Assembly: GCA_947034895.1 (NCBI GenBank)
Contig: OX344764.1
Location: 34,288,935-34,352,934, forward strand
Source: Rhytidiadelphus loreus
Lineage: Eukaryota; Streptophyta; Bryopsida; Hypnales; Hylocomiaceae
DNA: 64,000 nucleotides
Direction: 5' to 3'
This document shows positions 25,718 to 38,100 of this stretch, piece by piece. Under the pieces are notes generated by a model. The model ran no database searches. It worked only from the letters and a program-made list of their open reading frames with translations, and was not told the origin of the DNA. The first letter of the stretch is position 1, and every line of letters begins with the position of its first letter. The translations under genes and the position numbers were made by a program.

Positions 25718-26377
25718 CCGAGGCGCGTTGTCATGTTTCGAGACTTTCAGATCAACGGAGGAATATCTAAAATGGAAAGCTACTGACTTTGACAAAAAGA
25801 AATTAACTTTTTTCCTTTTACCTCCATGGCTCTATCTAAAGATTGTACAACCAAAGTTTTGTAAACATATAATTTCATACTAACTCGTCTAAAATACCTA
25901 TGTTGTTGATTCATGTAGAGCATTTTTTTTTCTTTCATTTAACCAAGTCCGGAGGGGTCTCTTTTGCTTTCGCAGAAAGGAAGAGCTCCCAAGCATTATA
26001 TAGTTCCACATGGGGACGGGGTAGGGCCAACCAATGAAACCATCCCCAGCACTGACAACACAGAACTAGCTAGCCAATGACCTTGTTTATATTTTAACTT
26101 AATTCACCCACACTCCACCCCAAGTATCTAGGGGGGAATTGTACCTTCACCTGGAAAGTAGACAGTTCACTGCTTAACAATGTTACACGAGGCGCATTGT
26201 CATGGTTCGAGACTTTCAAATCAAAAAACATCTAAATTGTAAGAGTGACTTTGACAAAAAAAATTACTTCTATGGCTCTATCTAAAGATAGTACGGCCAA
26301 AGTGTTAAAAACAAAAAAATTTATAGCAACTTGTCTAAAATACCTACATTGTTGAATGATTCATGTAAAGCATCTTT
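25718..26377 (+). repeat. Diverged direct duplication of about 200 bp
   Basis: 25718-25932 and 26188-26377 share an ordered set of matches: CGAGGCGC(G/A)TTGTCATG, TTCGAGACTTTCA, GACTTTGACAAAAA, ATGGCTCTATCTAAAGAT, GTCTAAAATACCTA and GATTCATGTA(G/A)AGCAT. The copies are about 470 bp apart with unrelated sequence between. Origin unknown. Confidence 0.7.
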
Positions 26378-28182
26378 TCTTCTTTTAACTTTATATATTA
26401 CATGACCTCACTTGAAGATTCCTCAACAAATGTCAAGTAGATGCCATTGACTGCATTTTTTCAAACGTTCATCATCCACAAGGAGGATGGTTGATAATTT
26501 TGGGGTTAATAAACTTTGTATTCTATACAATCATATATGTTAAAATGACAAGTTTCAATGTTATATATTTGAACTTGTGCTATATTTAAGGAAAACAACC
26601 TTGTTGACTCTGAACCAACTGATTTAGTTTGTGAAAAAATGTGGTGATTTGTCAAACACAAACATATTGTTAGTCTAAGTCTAAAATAAAGCAAAGAAAA
26701 ACAAACAAATATTATTAGACTAAAAAATAGGATCTATTATGTCTTGAAGCTTGGTTCCTTTTGGATCATGCTTGGTTGATATATGATTTTGCTCACCAAA
26801 GCAATCCTATGTAAAATTATTCTATTAGTATCTATAACCAATGGTAATTGTTGAAGGTTTTAAAAGAAATACAAAATTACTTTCTACAAGGGTCTTTAGA
26901 TGTTGCTTGTCTAAAGGCTTTTATATCAATTATAAGGTGATACAAGAAACACTTATACTATTTTTTGTCACCCATTGTAGGGCAATACCTTTTTTGGCCA
27001 TAAGTTTTTTCTAAACCTCCAAAGGCCTAAATTCATAACTAATGATTGAATCGAAAAATTGAATTTTTTTGATTGATGTATTTGAAAAAATAATTGATGC
27101 AATAAACATTTTATTGTTTTCAAATGAAAAGATAGTTTAGAATATAACAATTTAAAGCAAGTTTAGACATTTTCCAAAGTACATGGCAAGTTTGAAATCT
27201 TGTTGCAATTGTTAGATTCTTAATCTTAATGAAATGGAGAGCAACAAAATACACCTAACTTGATTGCATTCTTTAACAAAGATACCCCATAATTTGTATG
27301 GATTATTGATAACACCGGTAATATTTTGGATAGCTTCTTGATATTTTTCCAATAAAATAGTATTTTTGTATGAAAAAATATACATCAAATGCATGTAATA
27401 ATATTAATAATCTTTTAAAAATAAATTAATGTATTTGAAATTATATTATACTATTATATATATGACAAAAAGCGACATTCTTAGAATGATGGTTGAATTG
27501 GATATTATAGTATTATTGGTTCAAAAATTAGATTGTGAATATTTTTCTAACAACTAGATCAATTTTCATCATCTTATGGAATTTGTGACTTTTTTTACTA
27601 AATATTATCAATGAAGTATTTCAAACTATATTTCAAACTATGTAGATAGAAAATATGTCTATAATGCAAAAAAGTTTATGTTATTAACATATGGATAAAT
27701 GACTGCTAATTATAGAATTTGCCATTTATTAGTTGGCAACAATATTTCATTGGATTTTAAACAATTACATATAACATAGTTTAAAATTTTAGAGTAATTA
27801 TACACTCTTATGTCATATAAAAAGAAAGCAAAATTATTCATGGTTTAGAGTAATTTAAGCAACTATAGAAAGGATGTGAAAAAAGATCTATAACCAAATC
27901 ATTGTTGTGCAATTGATGTAATACACACTTATCATCAATTTATATCATTTTTTTTAATATGATAAATTTAATTTTAAAATATTAAAGACATTTAAAAGAA
28001 AAAAAGTTTTTTTTCTCTTACAATAGATGTAATAGCTATTAATAGTATTTATTTGAAAGAATTATATATATGGTATTTTTTTGGAATGATCAAATGATGT
28101 GTTTTCTTTAGTTTTGTTTACCCCCACACTTCCAAAGGTCAAATACCATCAATCAAATATTTTGTTGCTACTTACAAACACA
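26378..28182. other. Very AT-rich intergenic DNA
   Basis: Nothing recognised. Confidence 0.4.
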
Positions 28183-28395
28183 CACTACTAGAAATCTAGT
28201 ATTTTACAAATAGTCACAAACAACTCATTTTGTCCAAAAACAACTTGCTTTTATAAAACCAAGTTGTTTTAAATTAGTTATTCCCAACACCATCCCTAAC
28301 CAAAACATATTTAGGATTGTCATGGACAAATTATGAATGGTTATAGACAAGTTATCCGAACAATAGAATTGTAAAAGACCAAATTTCTACTAGTG
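28183..28395. mobile_element. Small CACTA-type MITE
   Basis: The left end CACTACTAGAAATCTAGT continues to TTTTAC, and the right end is the inverse of CACTAGTAGAAATTTGGT followed by CTTTTAC. The 25-bp termini carry a few mismatches. The flanking triplets are ACA and ATA, an imperfect 3-bp duplication. 213 bp, non-coding. Confidence 0.65.
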
Positions 28396-28825
28396 ATATA
28401 TTGACCAAACAGCATATTGCCAAAAGAAAAAAAAAAGGTGCACCATTCATTTTGACATCCACGATAATAAAGAAAATAAGTTGTTGAAAAGTGGATCACA
28501 GTGTAGGGCACTTTTCACCATCATAGTGGTGATACTCATTGTCATCTCCCACCTACAGTCCCTTAATGCTAATTGATGTTTAGGTTTAATGGCCATGATC
28601 AGACTCATTATCATTTCCCACAACCCCACCTATTGTTTTTTAATGCAAGGCCATCAAATCCGTTGTCATCTCTCTCCTACCGTCTTTTAATGGCATATGA
28701 TGTTTAGGTGAAGTAAAGCTATGCCACCAAATTGGGTCAGTTCTTAAAGTTGTCTTATAGTCCCTTCATCTCTTGTAGAAGTAGAAAGATCCTTAGGTTT
28801 GATTGAAGTAGTTGGTGCAATCCCT
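28396..28825. other. Intergenic DNA with a degenerate direct repeat
   Basis: A roughly 50-bp motif (CATTGTCATCTCCC...TTAATG...ATGATGTTTAGG type) occurs near 28538 and, diverged, near 28660. No gene seen. Confidence 0.4.
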
Positions 28826-28829
28826 TTAA

Positions 28830-29774
28830 CCCCTAAATGATTTGGACTATGTTTTCACCAAAACCGCTGAAAAACTGTCATTTCTAGGACAAGTACCATA
28901 TTTTTGAAAAAAAACATTTTTGGACACATCTAACTGTAGGATCTTGTAGTAAACTAGTTTGAGAAGATTTGGAAAAAATTTCAGAATTTTTCACCATGTA
29001 GATTGCAAGATATTAACATTTGAAGTAACAAAAATCATTTTTTTGTCCCTGCAAAAACATGGGCAGCAGCACTTCAGAAGGTCACATTAGTATGAAAAAA
29101 TGCCCAAAATGGTGGTTACTCTTTGGATTCATTCTTCAAGGCAAGTTGGCTACATGCTTGAAATTTTTTAGATCATTTGGAATTGTACAACATATAGGAA
29201 AAAACTAGTAAGTAGAAAGAAGTAGAGAGTGATTCAAAATACTAAATCGTTAACCATTTATTTATGGAATTGAAAAATGCCAATCCCAATGGTTGTAATG
29301 TTGTAATAATCAATATACACCTAATGTTTTTGTTTTTTTCCAAGAATATTTAAAATTGAGTTAAATAAAGGAGTTCAAAGTTTATTTTAGAGTAGAGATT
29401 CCATAACTACCTACAAACTACCTCAAACTAAAATTCCTCATAACTTTTGATTCATTGATCCAAATGGAATGATTCCAAACTTTCCATGTAGATATAAATC
29501 TAAAGAATCAATTTAAAATTTAAATTTAAAAAGAAAGTGATTTTTAAAGAAGTTTTTTCTTCTGCCCAGGGTGCCCGAAGATCAAGCAAAACTACATATC
29601 ATACAATAACTTTTGAACTGTGTAGTCAAAAGTTATGAAAATTGTTGGGCCTTAAAGCTACACCTTGGTAAAATGTTGTGTGAAAATTTCAAAGAAAAAA
29701 AATAAAAATTCTATTCATAGTGAGCTGCCCAAAAAAGTTATAATGCCAAAAAACAATGTTTGGGCGTTTAGGGG
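28830..29774. mobile_element. TTAA-family element, 945 bp
   Basis: Left end CCCCTAAATG; right end CGTTTAGGGG; TTAA at 28826-28829 and 29775-29778. Collinear with 10561-11504. Non-coding. Interior modules include CATAACTTTTGATTCATTGA near 29442 and AATAACTTTTGAACTGTGTA near 29606. Confidence 0.8.
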
Positions 29775-29778
29775 TTAA

Positions 29779-31060
29779 AGTAGGCAAGACATGCTTGTAA
29801 TTCTATAACTAAATATTTACTTGATCATTGAAATAATAGTGGTTATTTTAAGGTTTTGACAATTATTTAGTTATTTGCTTGAAAAAACAATGAATATTTT
29901 AAAAGTAATTTGTACAAAATAAAAATTTAATAAAATGAAATTATATATATTTTTAATCGTTACATAAATGAAGAAATATATAATTTTATTTAAAATACTC
30001 TTGAAATGTTCAAGGGGATTAACCCTTTCACATAACCGGCTAAGTGTTTTTTTGGAAATACATTTAAGATATGTTTCATAATCAAAATGACAAAAAAAAC
30101 ATTTTTCTAGTAAAATAATGTAAAATCAAGAAATATATATTTTAAAAATTAAAAAAATTGAAAATCTTCCAAATTTGATCTTGTATTAATTGTTTTCTTA
30201 AAAACATGTCATTGAAAACAAAAAAATATGATGAATTTGTTATTTAACCCTTGAAGGACATTAGACCGAGAGTCTTCAATGGATGACTTCACAATTCATT
30301 GTAGAAACAAAGAATATGCCTATTGGACCGATAACCAAGAGCATTTTAGTGACTACCTTAATCATGGGAGGTGCTCCTTTCAAAGGTTGATTTAAATGAT
30401 ATGTCAAAAGCCATACTCCACGAGAAAGACTTGAGAGTTCTAAAAAACCCTTTCTCCAATACACTTTAGTTCTCATATTCAGAGCATCGCCATTGTGGGA
30501 CGGTGAAATCCTCCACTGGATACCTGACATGGCAGGCTCTGTTGAAGAAGAGGGCCCAGTGAGTAGGGACCTCCCCACTGTCAAACGGAGTCTAGTTCTT
30601 CATTTTGTCAGTTGATACTAATTTAATGAACTGCTCTTAATTAAGAGGGTTAGGCACATTAAAGCTAATCCACGTTAATCTACATTAAGTTATGAACTCA
30701 GTCATGAATCATTACCTAGAGATCTGCTTTTGGCTTTTGGTTGTGGCCTAGCCATTATGAGAAACAATAGATCACCAAAAACCAAGAAAAAATCCACGGA
30801 AATTGTTCAACTCAGGGCTCACTCAAAACTTCCCCATCCACTGAAAGTTAAGGTATTTTGCTCAAAATTTGGTGAGCCCAGTGCTTGGAAAACTGCACCC
30901 CATGCCACAGTGGGGACTTTTTAGCTCCTGGGCCCTGTCAAACCCCACCCGACCAGGTGTAGTGAGTCGGGGTGGGGATGCTCTCAATAGACATCCCCCC
31001 AATATACCTCCAAAGACTCCAACCTCAAAGTTGCACATGAAGTTATTAAAAAGGACAACA
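29779..31060. other. Intergenic DNA upstream of the NT-C2 gene
   Basis: AT-rich to about 30240, then balanced. An orphan left end of the TTAA family (TTAACCCTTGAAGGACATTAG) lies at about 30244. A 102-codon minus-strand frame at 30276-30584 has no recognisable family and is probably chance or a decayed element. Confidence 0.35.
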
Positions 31061-31084
31061 AAAAGAAGTCAAACAACCCCATTC

Positions 31085-31172
31085 CTCATCCATCCCGGGC
31101 GTCATCCATCCATCCATCCATCCATCCCAGGAGTCATCCATCCATCCCGGGAGTCATCCATCCATCCCTCAC
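31085..31172. repeat. CATC/ATCC-rich minisatellite
   Basis: The motif CATCCATCC is repeated, with interspersed CCGGG(A/C)GT and CCAGGAGT, in three blocks. It lies just upstream of the GC-rich leader region of the NT-C2 gene. Confidence 0.85.
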
Positions 31173-31259
31173 GAAAAAGCTAAAGTTATTGCTCTCTTTA
31201 CTGTCACTTCCTCTCCCAGAGCACAGGTAGAAAATCCAATTTCACCTTTCCCCACAGAT

Positions 31260-32972
31260 TTTTCAACAGGCGCCAGGCCCCCCCGCCCTTCCTTCTTTCC
31301 GGTGGGCAGCGAGCCTCAGGTCAGTAGCGCGGGCCAAGCCGAGCTCCAGTCGGTGGGCATATAACTTAGCAAGCCGTGCTGCAGCCAGCGTTTTGACATC
31401 GCCTGGCCTTTCCTTCGGAGATAGTGGGTGAGACCGATGACGACGCGATCGTTGTGAGTGCAAGTTAAGGGACAAGGACAAGAAAGAAAAGAGCGGGCGC
31501 GGACTTGGCCGCTTTTTTTCTACAGCTCGTCGTCTTCTTCGTCGTGCCCTTGGTTGGTTGGTGAGGTTCATCAACGTTTGTAGTGTTTTGCCAAAACGTG
31601 TTTTCGGGCAGAAAGCGGACTGCTCGCGCGTTCACGCTGTTTGGACTTGGGGATGGGCGGAGGTGTCAATGGGAGGGGGTTGAGTCTCCGCGGGGTGCTT
31701 CTTGCGGCTTGCGTCTTTGTGGTGTGGCCGCGGCGGAGTTCGATGTTGTGAACGGCTCTTTTAGGCGTTTGTGGTGGTGGTTGGGTCGTACGACAGGCGA
31801 GGTAGTGGTAGTTTACGGGCGGGGGTTTGTTGTCGTGGCGGGGACGAGCGTTAGGTAGGAGCGGATTTGAGAATTAGGAGGACAGGAGGGTTGTGTTTCT
31901 GTATTGGTGGAAGCTCCGTGTGACTTTGGAGAGGGTAGGTGATCGGCGTTGGGGTTGGAGTTTGGACTCGGACGTCCGGGGAGTATTATGGCAGTGTTTC
32001 GGCTGGTTGTTGCGAGCGAGAAGAGCAGTCGTCGGAGCATTGGTTGTTTGAGGATTTTGTAGTGAGAGGTGTTTAACGATTAGTAGCTATTCGGTGGAGG
32101 AAGAAGGAAGCTGCAGGATTCAAGTATAGGAGTTTCGGTGACGTTTTGGCAGCCGCGGACCAGGGTTATAATTCCGCATTGCGTCGGAGGAGGTTTTCTG
32201 ATTGCACTTCAGATCAAGTAAGTTTGCAATTGAACATGCAGAGGAATAGCGGGTTATAAGAGAGACAGAGTATGAGGGTATCGAGTGATAGTGCTCTTTT
32301 TAGGTGGTAGGACGGTGCCCGCGCTGTCTGTATGAGAGGCTTCAATTGCGCAATGGAGTTTTCTTTTTTCGATGGGACAGTTTGAAGGGGGTATTTTTAA
32401 AATTTCGGAGGAAGCAGGGGAGGGGTAGACGTCAAAGCTGTGTCCCTTTCGAAGGTTTTTATGTTAGACTTAGCATGCAAGTGTTGACTAACTAGAAAAG
32501 AACACTGTTGTGCCTCCTGGATTACTATTATAGACGAAGCAGTGGTAAAGTTTGGATGCATGTTCGAGCCTGAGCTTGCATGGAGCATGCGCTTCATTAC
32601 AGGGTCAGGGGATGAGTGGTTTTATAATATTTTTGGAAAAGTGAAGGTTTCTCGTGTGAGTGAGAAGATATGTTGAGTATCTTTAGAAAGTGGAACTGCG
32701 ACTTTAGGTGAATAGAGTATAGTTTGTAGTGACTTTTGGTAAGGAGGAAACGATAATCAGCTACGAGGTTTCATTCTCTATCGAAGAGAAGGCTTGCATT
32801 TTGTTCTTGCGCGAGTGGTAGTAGATTTGACAGGACAATGCTTTTCAGTTTTGTAATAAGCGTTTCGTTTTAATGCAGGCGGTTTACAGGCAATTCGAGG
32901 TATTGATTGTGGCTCTGGTAGATTTCAATTCGGATATAAACAGACGGTAATTGTTTCCTGGAGACCGTCACG
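31260..32972 (+). promoter_or_regulatory. GC-rich promoter and 5' untranslated region of the NT-C2 gene
   Basis: This block is GC-rich and CpG-bearing, unlike the intergenic DNA before it, and runs up to the start codon at 32973. A good intron fits inside it: donor GTAAGT at 32218 and acceptor TAATGCAG ending at 32878, leaving a 94-bp leader exon before the ATG. The transcription start cannot be placed. The intron is inferred from splice motifs alone. Confidence 0.5.
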
Positions 32973-35899
32973 ATGGTCATCAAGGTGATGAAGTGGCCGC
33001 TCCGCCAGCTCTTATCCAAGAAATACCAAGTCAATCTGGTCTTGAACAAACTTGACGGGCTGTCGACTGCTGACTCTGACGAGTCTAAATTGTATGTCGA
33101 CTTGAAATGGAAGGGGCCCAAGAGTGCTCTTGGATCCCGATTTCGTAGTATGAAGAGGGAAAAGACAAATGCTCTGCCGGTGGAGAATAGTGGGTGTATT
33201 ACGTGGGATAAAGAGTTCGAACATGTGTGTGTTCTCACAAACGACAAAGCTGGTGTCTTTCAACCATGGCACGTGTATTTCGTCCTCTGCAAGGTAATTA
33301 TTCGTATGGTCACATATGGCTTCGTTTCGAATGCGGGAAATTTGGACGGTCTTTCATTTCAAACAGTCGTGGTCAATTGAACCTTTCTCATTATGCTTCT
33401 TTACATTCTTATCTGTGGCGCACAGGATAACTTTCTTGCAATTATTTTGATGAGGCGTTCATTACTTAACCTGTTTACGGGTATTGATTGTGCAGGCGTT
33501 GCCAGAAAGCTCTAAAAGCAAGGTCTCTGTGTTGGGCACTGCAATTCTGGATATCGGTCTCCTGGCTTCATCTGGAAACTCTTCTAATTACTCCACAACT
33601 TTACCTGTGATCTGCAAAAGTGGAGATTCTGATGTTGCAGCCGTGTTCGCGGTATTGTTTCCAACTTTTTAGATTGCTTTTTTCTTCGTTAACGAGGTCA
33701 TATTTTATTACAATTGCGAATTTGTTACATGCATTCATCGAGCTTCGTGTTTTCTGCTTTCCAATTTATTTGTATTCGTTTGTACTTGATGTTTGGGAAG
33801 AGGGTACCATAGATTTACTGATAGTTACAAGGATATTTTGCCTCTGAACTGCAGATTACCTTCAGCTTTTCAGAGCTGCGAACAGTGTACGAGGCTGGCT
33901 TTGAGAGTGTGCACAGGCTGATGGCGCCTGCGATGGCATGTATTGGTGGGGATCCTTACATCTGGGATCCTGAGGACGATGACGTGGTGAAGGTTCATCC
34001 AGACGTCGAGAAGAAGAAAAAGTCCTCCAAAGAGTTGTCTAGGGAGCAAGTTTTAGGCCTCAAGGGCAAGAAAAACCTGCAGCTCGAGGATGTTGATCCA
34101 AATGACGGTGGAAAATTCTCCCCTCGCAGTGACGGAAGCGTACAGGATGCTCTGGACCTCTTTGACTCAGACTGGGTTGACGATTCTGATTATGAGTATG
34201 GCGAAGAAGTTGAAGAAGCCAATATTGGGCAGTTCGTGAGTTACGGAACTTTAGCCGGCGTGAACCTTGTAGTGGAGGGTGCGCTGCCTCACCATGCGGA
34301 CGAAGCAGCTGGTGCTGCCCCTGAAGTCGAAGTTCGTGATAATATCCACAGTCGGGCTTTGGACATGGCAATTCCGAAGGTGGATGTGGCACCGGAGGAG
34401 GTTTCGACATCTGAGAACGGGGAGTTGGTTTCGCAGGGCTCTTTGATGAGTATGCTCTCTTGGCGGAAGAGGAAGTTGAGTTTCAGGTCACCTCGATCTC
34501 GCGGGGAGCCATTACTGAATAAAGCCTATGGGGAGGAAGGTGGTGATGAAATCGACTGGCATCGAAGGCAGGCAGAGTCTTCCACAGAGTTTCCAGATCT
34601 GACAGTGAGTCTCAATTCCTTCTGTTTGAGGATTTTATAATGGTGAACTTTGGAAAGTTCTATCGTTGGACGTGCTTCATATTGGTCCTTCAATTGGCAA
34701 TTTGAATTCTAACACAATGAACGCACTATGCTTGCTTCAGTTTATTATATCGTTGTCTATTTCTCGTGAACTTTCTGATGTGGCCAAATGATTTCTTTGC
34801 AAACTCTTCTGTGTGAAGATATGAATTCTCGTACTGTTGCTTACTATCTGTTTACTCTTTCCAGCGTCGGAAAAGTGAGGAGAGCATTGCTATTGTTGCT
34901 GGAGCACTGGACTTTGGGGAGACTCTTTTTGCTGTTGGAACCTGGGAGCAAAAGGATCTCGTTAGCAGGGATGGACGGACACAGCTCTCTACCAATGTGT
35001 TCTTCGCCTCCTTCGATCAGCGCAGTGAAAGCGCAGCAGGTGAGAGTGCTTGTACTGCTCTTGTGGCGGTTATAGCCGACTGGTTGCGTAAGCACCCTAC
35101 CCTTGTGCCTAGCAAAGCGGAATTCGACATGCTGATTCGTGAAGGTTCTGCTGAGTGGAGAAATTTATGCACTGTGGAAGCATTCAAGGATCGGTTTGCA
35201 GACAAGCACTTTGACTTGGACACTGTCCTCGAAGCAGCAGTGCGACCACTTAGTGTTGTTCCTGAGAAATCCTTCGTTGGTTTCTTCGTTCCCGAAGGTG
35301 TTAGCGAGTCTTTGGACTTCCTGCAAGATGCTATGTCATTTGATAGCATCTGGGAGGAGGTCGAGAGGGCTGGACCAGCTGTCTACATTGTAAGCTGGAA
35401 TGACCACTTTTTTGTACTCAAATTGGAAGAGGACAGATGCTACATAATTGACACACTCGGAGAGAGACTACAAGAAGGTGGTGAGCAGGCATATATTCTC
35501 CAGTTTGATGCACAGACCAGCCTTGGTCCTGCACCAACTTCAAAGCCCGAAGATTCGAAGATCGCAAGTCAGCCGGAAGCAGCAGCGGCGGAAGTGTCAG
35601 ATTCATTGGCACTAGTGAATGTTGGAACTGATAGCGACCCTATTCCTCTAGCTTCCGATGCTGTCGCCTCCGCTAGTGAAACTCCCATGGAGCTTGTCCC
35701 TTCCGCTGAGGAGGTACTCAATGGGGGTAGAGCTTCATGCTGCCAGTTTATCAAAGAGTTTTTCGCTGCTCTGCCTCTACGGGAGCTTCAAAGTGACATC
35801 AAGAAAGGTTTACTGGGAAAGGTCCCTCTGCACCGGCGGCTGCAGATCGAGTTCCACTATACAACTTCCAGGACTTACACAGAACTAGTACCTGTTTAA
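32973..35899 (+). CDS. NT-C2 (EEIG1/EHBP1 N-terminal type) domain protein, plant family
   Basis: Four coding exons join in frame: 32973-33293, 33496-33651, 33855-34604 and 34865-35899, giving 753 aa. All introns are phase 0 with GT-AG ends. Residues 1 to about 185 carry an NT-C2 domain, beginning with a K-W-P-hydrophobic motif (MKWPLRQLL) and containing a WDKEF strand and an FSFSELR motif. A long low-complexity acidic segment follows (about 197-283), then a basic patch (WRKRKLSFRS, about 360). The C-terminal half holds the conserved block of this plant family: GTWEQKD, FFASFDQRSE, AGESACTALVAVIADW, HFDLDTVL (about 524), SWNDHFFVL (about 586), IDTLGERL (about 604), and a closing IEFHY. Arabidopsis relatives (At5g04860/At3g11760 type) have about the same length and block order. 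NT-C2 domains are thought to bind membranes or act as adaptors; the exact role here is unknown. The start is chosen because the C2 domain begins at once after it. Confidence 0.9.
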
Positions 35900-36708
35900 G
35901 ATCTCTGTTCAAAGTTGTTCTGATTAAGTTAGCCGGTTTGAATTGGACTTGGAACAGCGCACGATTGTTGTCTCGCTTGAGTTGCTGGGTATGGAGGGTA
36001 TTATCCTGCTTAGGCTCACCTAGAGAACAATTTGGAATTCGAAACTGGCTTTGAGGATGGGACGGGAGTGTGAAGTCGGGGGCTGGTTCACGAAGACGGT
36101 TGAATGGTTCATTCTAAAGGCTTATCACCCGCTTACAGAGGTCTCCAATCCTCTTACGATTGTCGGGAACACCACTTCGTCAGATATTTACTTTAGAAGT
36201 TGTGACAAGAGGCAAGGTGTGCGATCGACTACTCCATACAACTCTTCTGATCCTCCCAGAAGTAGAAAGTTCTAGCATAGCTTGTATCTGAGTTGATACA
36301 AAGGTTCAATGACATTCAGTAGAGTTTGCAAGCCTCTGCATGGCTGAGTCAGCGGCGATGCAGCTAGCTATCTTTTGATGGTTTTTGCTAATAATGAAGG
36401 ATGCCGGAAGATTCAAGACGAGGACATTAATTTTTCCAAATGTTGGAAGTGAGTGACGATTTCAGGGACAACTGACTTCTAAAATTAATACGACAGTAGG
36501 AATGAACTACTGGCATTACATGGTGGGACGTGAGGACTTCCATTTGCTTTACAGTTGTACACTACTAGCATCTTCTAGTGTTCGCTGGGGTCATTCTTCT
36601 AGTGACTTTACCCCTTTTTAGTGGCGATAGAGGATGCGTTAGACTTTTGAGGACCTTGTGGCCTTGAAAGTCAATGTGTATGTACAACGCATACTTTTCA
36701 TTCACATC

Positions 36709-36714
36709 AATAAA
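36709..36714 (+). terminator. Possible poly(A) signal of the NT-C2 gene
   Basis: AATAAA lies 810 bp after the stop codon, at the end of balanced, transcript-like DNA (35900 to about 36900). A 3' untranslated region of this size is plausible. Other weaker signals may be used. Confidence 0.35.
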
Positions 36715-36943
36715 TTCTGGAATTTTGATCAATAACGCGTGTTGCCTTTTGTTCCAGTTATTGGTTTTTAGGAAGAATCTTGTAATGAATCATGCCGCTG
36801 AGGGTGGCATTGGTGTATTTCAAACGTGCTTATCGTGTACCTTGTATTTGTTGCACTCTACAGTACAAGACACCGTTAATTGATTAGAAATTTATGCGTT
36901 CATGCTACAGAGTTTCATAAACATTTTATAGGTGAAGTGTACC

Positions 36944-37061
36944 GGTATAAGAAAGGGTGGGATCCAGAATTGGAAAATGTAACCTATTGGTCTTGAGTGG
37001 GGTATAAGAAAGGGTGGGATCCAGAATTGGAAAATGTAACCTATTGGTCTTGAGTGGGGTA
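36944..37061. repeat. Perfect tandem duplication, 57-bp unit
   Basis: Two identical 57-bp copies begin GGTATAAGAAAGGGTGGGAT at 36944 and 37001, followed by GGTA of a third. Perfect identity suggests a recent duplication. Confidence 0.95.
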
Positions 37062-37121
37062 CGATTGTACCTGGTTGCAGATCAAGCCATCAGGAACTTG
37101 ATACTAATACCTATTACAATA

Positions 37122-37211
37122 ACTCATCCCAATTCATGCACATGATTTCGTACTCATCCCAATTCATGCACATGATTTCGTACTCATCCCAATTCATGCA
37201 TGTGATTTTGT
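37122..37211. repeat. Tandem repeat, 30-bp unit, three copies
   Basis: The unit starts ACTCATCCCAATTCATGCA at 37122, 37152 and 37182. The first two copies are identical; the third has a few changes. Confidence 0.95.
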
Positions 37212-37314
37212 ACTTATTTGTACTTATTTGCACATGGTGGTGTAAGCATGACTTATTTGAATGTTTATTGCCCTTGAGCTTTGAATGGAATTGGGATTGT
37301 CTCTTATCACTTAA

Positions 37315-37475
37315 GGTAACTTAGCCTATGACAAGCTAAGTTTGGAGCAGCCTAATGTAGGCCAAAAAGTGATGAAGTACATTTCACTACATTTCACAAG
37401 ACACATGTACATTTGAAGAATTTTTGGACCTACACTAGGCTGCATCAAACTTGGCTTGTCATAGGCTAAATTACC
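37315..37475. repeat. Foldback MITE with GGTAA.TTAGCCTATGACAAGC ends
   Basis: Inverted arms of about 54 bp lie at 37315-37368 and about 37422-37475, with few mismatches. The whole is 161 bp and non-coding. A target duplication is not clear. It lies in the spacer between the two genes. Confidence 0.8.
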
Positions 37476-38100
37476 TTCCAATGAATTAATAACCTTCCAA
37501 TTTAAAAGTAAACATTTAAAGTATTTTTAGAATATCATTGTCAAATTGATAATAGAGAAATTTCAAAAGTCATGATGTGTTTTGGTTTGTGATCCTTCTT
37601 TGGTCCACATCACATGCTAATTATCTTCCTATATTGCATTTGAAGTCTTGTTCAACTTTTTGTACTTTTTTGGAATGACATGCTAGTCGGGTTCACCTCC
37701 ACATTGAAATTTTAGTTCCACCCTTATAATTCTAGTCCAAATATAGGACCAAAGGTACTACACCTCAAAGGGTGCTAAAATATGTTTGATCCATGGTTTA
37801 TTGCCATAGGTTGTTTGACAATAACTTCAATCTCTTTTGATGCATGCATCCAAATCTGAATTGAAAAAAAAAGACCATCAAACACACCATTACTTTTCAA
37901 TGTTGTACGTCCAATAACAAAATTTGAAATTGATTTTTTCTCATATTAGAATTCTATTTTTGTTTCAAAATTTGACATAATTGCGTAGCTACTACACTGA
38001 ACTTTTGGGTTTGCACTTTTCTGCTTCATACGCATAGCTTTTTGAATGCCAATATTTCAAACTCAAAAATATTGAAAGTGAGTGCTTGAGACACTACCAA
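37476..38100. other. AT-rich spacer between the two genes
   Basis: No feature recognised. Confidence 0.4.

Noticed and set aside
30276..30584. 102-codon minus-strand frame upstream of the NT-C2 gene
   Set aside because: No recognisable domain or splice context, and it abuts a decayed TTAA-element end.
31263..32597. Open frames on both strands in the GC-rich leader of the NT-C2 gene
   Set aside because: Low-complexity Arg/Gly/Ser/Val composition typical of GC-rich untranslated DNA; overlapped by a better-supported 5' UTR interpretation.
34060..35754. Antisense and alternative-frame ORFs within the NT-C2 gene
   Set aside because: Shadows of the real exons, which carry the conserved family motifs.
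36051..36275. 74-codon frame after the NT-C2 stop codon
   Set aside because: Lies in the probable 3' UTR; no family similarity and it does not join the coding exons.
37122..37211. Three 30-bp repeats, considered as a CRISPR-like array
   Set aside because: They are contiguous tandem copies without spacers, in a plant-type nuclear context.
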